Below the pieces are notes generated by a model, which did no database searches, was not told the origin of the DNA, and saw nothing but the letters and a program-made list of their open reading frames with translations. DNA of 64,000 nucleotides from contig NC_081815.1 of assembly GCF_030704535.1 (NCBI RefSeq), positions 1,999,001-2,063,000 on the forward strand. Direction: 5' to 3'. Of the stretch, positions 55,148-64,000 are shown in pieces; position 1 is the first letter of the stretch; each line of letters starts with the position of its first letter. Position numbers and translations under genes: made by a program. Source of the stretch: Vitis vinifera (Eukaryota > Streptophyta > Magnoliopsida > Vitales > Vitaceae).

Positions 55148-55380
55148 GACTTGGTTATTTGACCCAATGGAACAATCCTCCATATATAGGCACCCATGAT
55201 CAATTTGAAAGAATGAAGATTTTATTACATATTTGTAAGGTTTTAATAGCTTTGAAGGCTCTCAAAGGCTTGGTTGCTTCATCGGAGGAGACATTGTCTA
55301 TTTATAGGCATCGAAAGAAGGCTCTCAAGGCTTGGTTGCTTCACCAGATGAGACCATCGTCTATTTATAGGCACCAAAAA
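55148..55380 (+). repeat. Tandem repeat of about 63 bp carrying a TATA-like motif
   Basis: Copies 55256-55318 and 55319-55380 both read AAGGCTCTCAA(A)GGCTTGG, TTGCTTCA, GAGAC, and GTCTATTTATAGGCA. A more diverged copy begins near 55148 (GACTTGGTTATTTGACC, then CATATATAGGCACCC). Each unit contains a TATA-like CTATTTATAGGCA. The sequence looks like duplicated retroelement promoter DNA rather than coding sequence. Confidence 0.65.
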
Positions 55381-55761
55381 AGACGGCTAATAGTTTCATG
55401 AGATTTCTTTTTACAACATTTTATACAAAATAAAATTATAGAAGGCCCAGGAATTAAAACTGAAAAAATACATTGGCCCATGATGGCAATTCCATCTGGA
55501 CTCAACTGAACATAAAATGGGCCTAGCTCGGGAGGCCCATGTGAACCTTCTAATTAAAGCACATTCCTCTGGGTCCATTGGGCTGCCCATTTTCATATGG
55601 GCCTAGCACTTAGCTTACAGGACGAAGATGTTGGAAAGACATTGAGGTAATTTCCACTTTTCTTTTCTTTTTCTAATTTTTTTTTCCCTTCCTCATTTGC
55701 TGCGACGACGAGACAGGAGCTGGACGTCGAAGAGAATTTTTGTCTTCTGAGCCGAGAGAGA

Positions 55762-58295
55762 ATGCTGCGCAGGTGCGCCAATAGGACAAGTATCGCCGCA
55801 TCATTGGCTACCTCCGTCGTCGTCGTCGTCGTCGTCGCCTTCTTCTTCGCAGTCGCCGACTCCTCTAACAATTCCCAGGTTTGAATCAAAGACCGAATTT
55901 ACCTAAAGCTCCCGTTTGACTGCCGAGAAAATGTAGGAAAATTAAACATATCATATTATAGATCCTGCGCCTTTTCATTAGCTCCCCTAGAAAAGTTTTC
56001 CGTTTTAAGACTTGAAAGTTTCTTTCTGTTGAATTTTTTTTCGCCATTTTTTTCCTCCTGGCTGTGAAAGTTATTATTATCATTATTAGTAGTTAGATTT
56101 AGATCGAACTCGTCCTCTCTAAGCCTTAATTTCTTATTTGAATGGCAGATCAAATGCAGCAAAGCTTGCGTTGCGGAGAACTGTAATTGTAAAGCCCTAT
56201 ACTTTCACAATGTTTTGAAATTTCACCTGTAAATTTACTTACTCTGTTTCGCTTTTCCTTTTCTCAATTTTTAGCTGTGGGGATTCGATACGGAAAATTC
56301 TGTGGAGTAGGTTGGACTGGTTGTCCGGGAGAAAAGCCCTGTGATGATCTTGATGCTTGTTGCAAGATTCATGATGAATGTGTTGAAAAGAAAGGTAATT
56401 TCAATGCATTAGTTTTGGTTATTGGCCCTATTTATACTTTTGAAATATCTCCTGTGCAAATAAGAATCGAATTTTCATGGAACATTGATCAATTTGTTGA
56501 TTTCTTCAGAGAAATTTGACCTTATTGTGTTGTTGATGGCATAATAGAATATATTCTAGTGATTTAATTTAAGATGGTTGGACTTGGTTTGAGACAGCTT
56601 TGATTAGCTCTTATATTTGGGTTTTCCTGGAATTGACAATACTCTTAAATGGCTTGAGGTTGATCTACCAATGCTATTCAATGAAAAAGGGAAGATGGAA
56701 TATAGATTATTTAAGGTGATTGTCTTGGACAATTTATCAGCTCATAACGGTAGTTCAATTTTATAACCTGAGACTGTAGTTTTCAATCTTCTATTTGCTG
56801 CAATCATGGGTTTCAAACAAGTTGGTAGAAATGGTTGAACTGATTTATTAAATTTGTCAGGTCTTTGTGCAGAGTGGGGGCCTTCCAAGTACTTTCTTTT
56901 TTTTGTTTTCTCCTTCTTGTCTTTTTATCTAATGTGTTGAAGAGGGGGTTTTTTGCTTGAATGTATATTCTTAAATTTGGAAATGGACGTCTTTCTAAGT
57001 AGCCCATCATCACATGAATCTTTTGCCTGTTTTTCTGGTTTATGGGGATAATTAAGCCAAGATACAATAAAAAAATGAAGCGTTTTTGTGAATGGCATAA
57101 GAGGATGCCCTCTCATTGGTGGCTATCTAATTAAATGATTAATTATTTGCAATGATATAAAATATACATAGGTTATGTTCGGTTCCGGGAAAGTACTAAG
57201 GAAAGAAAAAAATTTATTGAAGAAAATGATTTCTAAGAAACTTATATATTTTTAAATTATTTAATCTTCATATAGAAGAGTTAAACAAGTGAAATGAGTT
57301 TGAAGTAAGATATAAAAATAATTTATTATCTTTAAATCTATTTTTTATTTTCCCTCACTTTTTCTTTCCTTTTATTTATTTTTCTATTTTCTTTCCCTCA
57401 CATTTTCCCTCAAACTTTCCAAGAACCAAACGTAGCATAGTAAAAACAGTTATTTTCTTTTCATAACCAAATAATTTATTTTCACTAGAGTTAGGCTAAT
57501 AAAAACAACTATTTAGTATCTGTTCCATTTATTCACTCCAATTACTGAACCTGAAAATTATGTATCTATGCTAACTATTTATAAGCACAGACCTTCTATG
57601 GGTTTTCTCCTCAAATATTGAATCAAATGACAAAGACCCCAAAACCCTTTTTTTTGGAGTTATGTTAATTATTTTATCCAGTGCCATCTGAGTTATCATG
57701 AATGGTTAGTTGCTTGCAATGTTCAAAATAAAAAAATATTTATCAATGTTCTGTGTAACCTCTTAAATATGTAAACTTGAAAATAATGTATCTTCTCTTA
57801 GCAAGTCCCTATATGGCTGCTTTGTCTTTCCTTTGCTGTATTGCTTCAAATACTAATGAACATATGAAAAGATGGGCAAGGCAGTAACATATTCAACTCT
57901 CCCGATCTGTCATGACCCATCATGGTGAAATTAGCCACTTGCCACAACTCCCCTGTTCTTATAACTGTCTCTTTATAATTTGACATTCCCCAGAGCTGAC
58001 TGCATCCTAAACTTTGTTGATGTCTCAATTTAGAAATGCTTACAATGGAAAATGATTCAGATGATTTTACTATTTCGTATACAATATCAATGACTTGTAT
58101 AATTTGGAGTTTTCAGGGTTGATAAGTATAAAATGCCATGAGAAGTTCAAGACCTGCATAAAGAGAGTACAAAAATCAGGAAAGGTTGGATTTTCTCGGG
58201 AATGTCCTTTTGAAACAGCTGTGCCCACAATGGTACAGGGTATGGACATGGCCATCTTGCTGAGCCAGTTGGGCAGCTCAAAGCTTGAACTCTGA
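55762..58295 (+). CDS. Secretory low-molecular-weight phospholipase A2
   Basis: Four exons (55762-55878, 56149-56188, 56275-56394, 58117-58295) join in phase to 151 aa. The enzyme hydrolyses the sn-2 acyl chain of phospholipids, with calcium. Residues 1-33 are a signal peptide with a run of seven valines encoded by repeated GTC. The mature part has 12 cysteines as in plant sPLA2s. The calcium loop YGKFCGVGWTGCPGEKPCDD is followed by the catalytic motif CCKIHDEC, with H85-D86. The C-terminus is SKLEL; KLEL resembles the KTEL-type ER retrieval signals of some plant sPLA2s, so ER/Golgi retention rather than full secretion is possible. The 1.7-kb third intron contains a MITE. Subclass (alpha, beta or gamma) is not settled. 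Confidence 0.93.
57172..57435. repeat. MITE-like element in PLA2 intron, copy 2 of a family
   Basis: The ends are GTTATGTTCGGTTCCGGGAA and ACTTTCCAAGAACCAAACGT, imperfect inverted repeats, with CATAG on both sides (57167-57171 and 57436-57440) as a possible 5-bp target duplication. It is related to the element at 494-776. Confidence 0.6.
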
Positions 58296-58989
58296 CTTGC
58301 AAAAGTAAAAGATTGCTAGAGGAGATGGTAAGTGCTCTTGAGGTGATAGATGATGACAAACATTAATCAACCATGTTTAAACTCTTATCATTTTATTGAA
58401 AAATGGAGTGATTGCTTAAGGAGTGTAAAACAGAGTACTTGAATCATTTGGATCTTTCTGATCGATCAAACTTAAGGGTAATAGTTTCTGCTATAATACC
58501 CAATTCTTTTTTATTCTTGTCTGATTGATTAAACTTCGAACACATCTGCATTTCTTCAGTTTTTTCCAAATGAATCTCAACTGTTTGATGGGTTTTAAAA
58601 CCCTAATATTTAAGCCTTCTTTCTAGTTGAGGAGAGACAGCTGTGAAAGCTGAGAAGAACCCTCTTTGAGCTTCAAGTTCCTTACCTATTTTGGGGATGT
58701 TTGATTCAAAAGAAAATTTTATGGGTTTTGTGTTGAAAATCATTTTTGAGTTAGAAAGTTTCTTTCGAAAGGGGTTTGATTCAATGTGGGTTTCATCCCT
58801 ACTCTCATAGTCATCATATTGAAGGTAAAACCCAAATTTCTTCTTTTGTGGATTTAAGAAGAGGTCGAGATCAAGTTTGGTGTGAATTCTAAGTATGCTA
58901 CGAAATAAGAAAATGGATAGCTGAAGTTTGAAGGTTCTAGGCAAGCGGTCTGGGAAAGGATTCAAGGTTTGGGCTAGGTAAATCCTTGT

Positions 58990-59455
58990 ATTTAGTCAAT
59001 TTTCTTCATAGTGGATGTTTTGATCGTTTGAGGCCCGTGATTTTTTTATCTTTTTAGAGGTTTTCCACATTAAAATATTAATGTCATTGGCTTATTAAAT
59101 TTCCATTTATTTATTTTGTTGAGAGATTGAGGTTATGAGCTGAAATTTGATCATTTAAGCTTTGAAAGATAATGAAATATTTTTGTTTTGGTTTTGATAA
59201 TAATGGACAAGTGAACATATATATTTAAGTTGATGAAATGTTTTATATATCTTAGTTTGGGAATATTGACTCATTTGCATGTGAATTGCATCAACTATAT
59301 TGTTGGGAGAGTGTTGGTGCTTTATTTAATTGTTAACAGGATTGAAAAAGAAAGGTAAAACAATTGAAAATTCAAGGAAGTATTTAGCATTTGAGGGTAG
59401 TCTCTCAAATTGTTTTTAAAAACACCTATTCACCCCCTCTCTACGTGTTATTTGT
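58990..59455 (+). mobile_element. Possible copia LTR-end remnant
   Basis: The stretch ends in AAAACACCTATTCACCCCCT, then CTCTACGTGTTA. This is close to the ACCTATTCACCCCCTCTAGGTGT seen next to the primer-binding site of many plant copia elements. A primer-binding site is not recognisable and no polyprotein follows. Confidence 0.35.
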
Positions 59456-59785
59456 AAGTGAGATTCATCTTCACGTTACATCTAAATTTACTAATATTTC
59501 CATTGTCCAACTAAGGAAGATGCTACAAATTTTAAGCATTTCTTGCACTTCAAGGAAACTTTTGTTTTTAGAATGGATTCCGTTAAGATACGAGTGTATG
59601 CCTGCTACGGGTCAACAGCAAGTAATTCATCTACCAGATAATCCAAATTTTAATTATTTCTTGCACTTTAAGAAACTCATTGCCGGATTGTTGTGGGTTT
59701 TCGAAGAGAAAGATGGTAGAAATGGATTGCTTCTAATGGTGCAACAATGGTTGGACTTGGAAGCTCGATCTCCTTCTTTACTATA

Positions 59786-60330
59786 CTAAATGGGTGCATT
59801 TGATAGTAATTTTAATAATTGTTTTTAGTATTTCTAACATTTAATTTTTTTTATTTTTTAAGTATTAAAAATGTTTAAAGTACTTCTTAGAATCATTCTT
59901 AAACATACTTTAATAGCTCATTTGACACGCTTTTAATATCTTTAATAATTGAAATTTTTTATTATTCAAGTTTTAAAAATGTCAGAAACATTTTATATAA
60001 TCACTTCCAAACGCACTCTAAAAGTTAGATTGAGAGTAATTCTAAAAAGTGTTTTTAATATTTTTAACACTTGAATGATGAAAATTTTTAAGTATTAAAA
60101 ATAGTAAAAATGTTTTTTATAATAAGTATCAAACATGCTCTAAGAGTGTATTTGATAATGATTCTAATAAGTATTTTTAGAAATACTAAAAACACTTTTT
60201 AAAAATGTCAAACGCACTCTTAGAGTGTTTAGTACTGATTTTAGAAAACGTTCATAACTTTTTGAACACTTTAATAATAAAAACTTTCAAGTGTTATAAA
60301 TATTTCCTAAAATGATTACCAAATGAACTA
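59786..60330. repeat. Cluster of about five MITE copies, CAAACGCACT family
   Basis: Consecutive blocks begin near 59786, 59920, 60030, 60145 and 60226. Each has a left end like GTGTTTGATAGTGATTTTAA with GTGTTTTTAATATTTTTAA, and a right end like AAAATCATTTCCAAACGCAC. The blocks abut, differ in length (80-125 bp), and are diverged. The arrangement looks like repeated insertion into the same place or tandem growth. Confidence 0.7.
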
Positions 60331-60654
60331 TAAAGATGTTTAATAAATTTTTAAAATTCATTTTAAATTTTTAATATTTGTTTGGAAATGTTTTTTATTT
60401 TTTGTTTTTAAAATGTAGATTTACCTTATGTTTTTAAAATTTATAGAATTTGGGATGGTAAATTTTTTGATATCTTTTAAAAGTAATTATTATTTTAACG
60501 ACAATCTGAATGAGTTGAAACGTATTGTATAAGAAGTTACTGAATGATAAGAATCAATATATATTTCGTTAATAAAAAAAGTTATAAGTATTATCTTTTT
60601 AACTATAATTCTAGACTAGTCAATATGTAAATCTATAACACTTATTTACTTAGA

Positions 60655-60780
60655 GTGTGGTGGACAATGATTTTAGAAAATATTTTTAATATTTTTACTA
60701 CTTAAATTTTTTTTTATATTTCAAGCATAAAAAAAGGAGAGACTAAAAACACTTCCTAAAATCATTTCTAAACACCCTTT
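60655..60780. repeat. Single MITE copy of the same family
   Basis: The copy runs from GTGGTGGACAATGATTTTAG, through AAAATATTTTTAATATTTTT, to CCTAAAATCATTTCTAAACA-CCC. It is a further diverged member of the cluster family. Confidence 0.6.
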
Positions 60781-61829
60781 TAATCAATCCAATAAATACA
60801 CCCATACACTTGTATTAATAAATGAATTGAAGCTTTCAAAAAATTAGAAATAAAAATAAAGATCATCATATAAAATTGATCCACATATTCAAACAATTTC
60901 CAAGTCAACAATCAAATTAAGAATAAAATTTATATTTCTAATATAAAAATAAAACATCATCATATAAAATTGCTCGGGCAATTTAGGTTTTCATGATTCT
61001 TACTGGTTTTCAAACAAAACAATTATTTTAAATCAGATAAAACATAAAACTATAGTATTTTCCATATTATAAAATACAAGTTTAAAAATTAAATATCTTA
61101 AAATCATAAAAAATAATAATTAATTACTAATTTAATGGATAATTATTCGTAAACTAAAATTTTAACTAATACTTCAACAATTAAAAAATAATGATAAAAT
61201 CATTACTCTAATATAATTAAAAATTAAAAAAGGTAAAGTTTTTTTTTTTATATCATTTTTATATTTTAATAAAATGACATAATAAAATAAATAATATGTT
61301 ATTCGACGTTCCAATCGATTGCCCACAATTTTATCTATATTATTTTCAGTTTGATAATTTTTAATTTTTAATATATTAAAACTTTGCCTATATTGGGTTG
61401 GGCACGAGTTTGACCCATCTAAATTAGTCTCCTATAAAATATAGACATTCACATGCTTTTTTTTATGCACCCACAAATGGTTTCCAAATTTGTAATAAAA
61501 TCATAATTTCTAAAGGTTATTTCAAACCAATAGGAAGAAAATTCAAAATATAATTTTGAACCATGGTCGAAAAGGCCAATTGCCACCAATACTTGTTGAG
61601 GAAAGAGAAGGTGACCGAATATGCCCGCACCAGCTGGCATCCACGTGGAGCCGAGGGTACTCGAAGTCAAAACTAAAATTTCTGTACACGGCGTAAGAGA
61701 ATTGACAGCTCTTCCAACCGCCAATAAATCATTATTTAAATTAAGGTCGTTGAATGGGAAATAGGGTGGGAAAGGACGCAGGTGCCCTGGAAATTTCAAG
61801 TGAAATTGCCAACAGAGAGGGGGAGAGTC

Positions 61830-61933
61830 GGTCAACAAATTTGGTATTTCCCACCTCTGGATGTTACAATGTTTGGACGTGTCCATCCCCTAGGTCAACC
61901 CGCGCCTTTGGGCCCCGTGGCCTGTTGGTCAAC
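61830..61933. promoter_or_regulatory. Three W-box-like GGTCAAC sites
   Basis: GGTCAAC (reverse complement GTTGACC, a W-box core bound by WRKY factors) occurs at 61830-61836, 61893-61899 and 61927-61933. The nearest gene start is 1.3 kb away, so a promoter role is weakly supported. Confidence 0.35.
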
Positions 61934-62874
61934 CACCCTCATTATTTTATTTTTATGATATTCTGCTCTATTTTTCACATTTATTTCCACGGAATATTTG
62001 ATTAAAAAGAAAAATCATATTTCACAAAATAATTTTAATAATTAAAAATTATACCTACAATTTTATTTTTAAAATTTTTATTTAAAAAATAATTTAAAAT
62101 ATACATTTTCGATTTAAATAATAATAATAATAATTCGTTTTGACTTTAAATTTTCATTGATCTACAAGCCTTTTTTTAATTTACTCATGTTTTTTTTTTT
62201 ATAGAATTTCAAATTTATACATAAATATTTAATAAATAAAATTTAAAAGATTGTTTATATAAATATTATAATTTTTCTTTTTACTTATATTGATGCATCA
62301 TCTTTTGAAGTATAAGAAAATTAATCATCTTTTAAAGTATAAAAAATTAAGATGTTGAATTTAGAAAATAAAACTTTTATAGAGATTCTGTGTGATTAAA
62401 TTTTTTTTAAAAACATAAAATTGTTTTTCAATTTTTTAAATATTGATCAGTTGTTATTTTTTAAATAAAGTGAAATAAAAAATAATTTTTAAAAATTAAA
62501 AATTAGTTTTGTCAAATTTTAAAAATAAATAGAAAATATAATCCGTTTGATCATAAACTTGTATTTAAAAATTATTTTTTATTTTTTAATTTTAAAATAA
62601 TTTTTAAAAATATATTTAAAAAAATGTGGTCAAAGAACTTAATGGTCTTAAAAATTATTTTTAAAAATTGAGATATCAAATTTCATTTTATTATTTTAAA
62701 ATTTAAATTTTAAAAAATAATATTCAAAATCATAAATAAGTATGATACCATAATTTTAAAAATAAAATAAAAAATAATACAAATATTAATTTGACTAATA
62801 AATAGGATAAATAGAAATAATCAAATAAACAATATAAATAACTAAATTCAATCTCACATAATTTTATATTTTGT

Positions 62875-63204
62875 GTGAACCGCGGATTGGATCTTCCGCC
62901 ACAAATTTCCGATATAAGGATGATGATTATCTACCTTCTAGAATGTCATTTTGTAAACTTCAAAGGGCAAATCCGTCCAAGCGAAAAGTCAAGCCTCCTG
63001 CGGTTTCCTTCTTCATCATTGCGGAAAACGAATAGGATTCCGCGGAGCGATCCATTAATTTTCTTTCCTTCGTTTCCAAGATCCCAAACACAGCCCCTAG
63101 CTCTTCGCTTTTATCTGCTCAGAGGTAGAAAAGGAGGAAACGAAACCAAACCCTAGGGTTCAATTATAACAAGGGATCAGATATCTGCATAATTTTGAAG
63201 AAGA
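62875..63204 (+). promoter_or_regulatory. Proximal promoter and 5' leader of the IST1-like gene
   Basis: The base composition changes abruptly from AT-rich to mixed near 62870. The stretch contains CT-rich tracts (TTCTTTCCTTCGTTTCC) typical of plant 5' leaders. No TATA box was recognised. The 93-codon frame here begins on a non-ATG codon and is not called. Confidence 0.45.
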
Positions 63205-63778
63205 ATGCTGCACAGGAGCTTCAAGCCTGCCAAATGGTAATTTCGGCTGATTCTGTTGATGATTGGACTCTGTTTGGTTGCTTAGATAATAAGGGAAAAG
63301 ATGGGAATTCTGAATTTTTAATCTCCGTTTCCTCAAATTTTGTTAAAAGGAGGAACTTGATCGAGTGAGCGGGATTGTGACAAGTATCTGTTTTAGTTGT
63401 ATTGTGCTTTTCGATATATCTGACTACCTGGAATTTTGTTTTTTTTTTTTTTTTTGTTTTTCCATTTTCTTATCTTATGAGGCAAAGATAGGGATAGGGT
63501 TTTCTTAATTACAAGGATTGATTTTTTCTTTTTTGTGCTTGTTGATTTTATGATTGTTGTGTCGATGAAGTTTGGATTTTCTTTTTTGGGTTTTTGAATT
63601 AGGTTTGTGGTTTTGAATTGGTTTTTCATTTTTTGTTTGATGCAGCAAGACATCGCTGAAGCTTGCGGTGTCTCGGATAAAGCTCTTGAAGAACAGGAGA
63701 GAAGCGCAGCTGAAGCAGATGAAGAGAGATTTGGCTCAATTACTCCAGTCTGGACAGGACCAGACTGCCAGAATTCGG
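63205..63778 (+). CDS. IST1-like protein (ESCRT-III associated), 5' part
   Basis: Two exons are visible (63205-63236 and 63646-63778, in phase), giving MLHRSFKPAKC, then KTSLKLAVSRIKLLKNRREA, QLKQMKRDLAQLL and QSGQDQTARIR. This is the start of the IST1 domain (regulator of Vps4 in the multivesicular-body pathway), with the basic K/R-rich first helices that bind ESCRT-III partners. The second exon ends at a GTACTA donor; the next exon is beyond the right edge, so the gene is truncated here. The ATG was chosen because MLHRSFKPAKCKT is the family's normal start. The plant family is large, so the member cannot be named. Confidence 0.85.
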
Positions 63779-64000
63779 GTACTATGTAGATCCGTGCTAG
63801 TTCAGTTTGTATTAAAGTCTATCTTGTTGGAATTATTTGATTTGGCATTTTATTTTTTTGAAATAATTGATTTTTCTTGTTTTATTACTAGCAAACAATT
63901 TTTGGTTTATGGGGCTAAGATGTGGATATTTTTGCTCACTGAACACATCATTTCTGGATTGTTTCATGTGATTGACTGTTGCTGATAAATTAGTATTGAT

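Larger units (their letters stand above)
52484..55761. other. Gap between ACC synthase and phospholipase A2
   Basis: No gene was recognised. The frames at 53754-54083 and 54302-54523 have no family features. The stretch 54558-55110 is MITE-derived and 55148-55380 is a tandem repeat, both listed separately. The last 150 bp before 55762 are the likely PLA2 promoter and leader. Confidence 0.45.
58296..62900. other. Gap between PLA2 and the IST1-like gene
   Basis: No intact gene was found. It contains a possible copia remnant (about 58990-59455), a MITE cluster (59786-60330), another MITE copy (60655-60780), a W-box cluster (61830-61933) and then AT-rich DNA to about 62870. The frames 59391-59789 and 61449-61886 have no recognised features. 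Confidence 0.45.

Noticed and set aside
59391-59789. 132-codon frame next to the MITE cluster
   Set aside because: It overlaps a copia-like terminal motif at its start and shows no known domain; more likely transposon debris.
62875-63156. 93-codon frame before the IST1-like gene
   Set aside because: It begins on a non-ATG codon, has no family features, and lies in the probable promoter and 5' leader of the next gene.

Overview
The window is nuclear DNA of a flowering plant. Genes are split by GT-AG introns, including an 11-nt microexon and introns over 1 kb. Intergenic DNA is very AT-rich and full of degenerate MITEs and retroelement pieces. Every recognisable product is a plant family: a DYW-class PPR protein, ACC synthase, plant secretory PLA2, PP2A B55, IST1. 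Gene and repeat character fit a woody eudicot such as grapevine (Vitis). That is recollection of similar sequence, not a database match.

Layout, left to right: a doubtful small ORF on the minus strand (69-398); an intronless PPR-DYW editing factor (1086-4103, +); a 4-kb gap with a decayed Ty3/gypsy gag; a 546-aa plant protein of unknown function (8016-11819, -). This last is head-to-head with an ER saposin-like/canopy-type protein (12312-15366, +). Then come a type I arginine methyltransferase PRMT1 (15865-21371, -) and a prolidase (22708-31411, -). A 6-kb AT-rich repeat-dominated block follows (31.5-37.5 kb). After it lie the PP2A B55 regulatory subunit (38030-44991, +), a 5.3-kb gap, a type III ACC synthase like Arabidopsis ACS7 (50295-51993, +), a secretory phospholipase A2 (55762-58295, +), a 5-kb gap with a MITE cluster, and the first two exons of an IST1-like ESCRT gene (63205 to the right edge).

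All multi-exon models were joined by hand from GT/AG sites with phase checked; each gives one uninterrupted reading frame of a length normal for its family. The genes are a usual plant mixture, not an operon or a pathway cluster. I found no CRISPR array, prophage, biosynthetic cluster or novel defence-like system.

The most interesting things are structural: a recurring AAACGACGTCGTTT palindrome just upstream of three start codons, a nearly perfect 67-bp-arm hairpin, a duplicated and decayed prolidase exon, a very young 156-bp intronic duplication, an ACC synthase stop codon that seems to lie inside a transposon end, and a MITE cluster built from many copies of one family.
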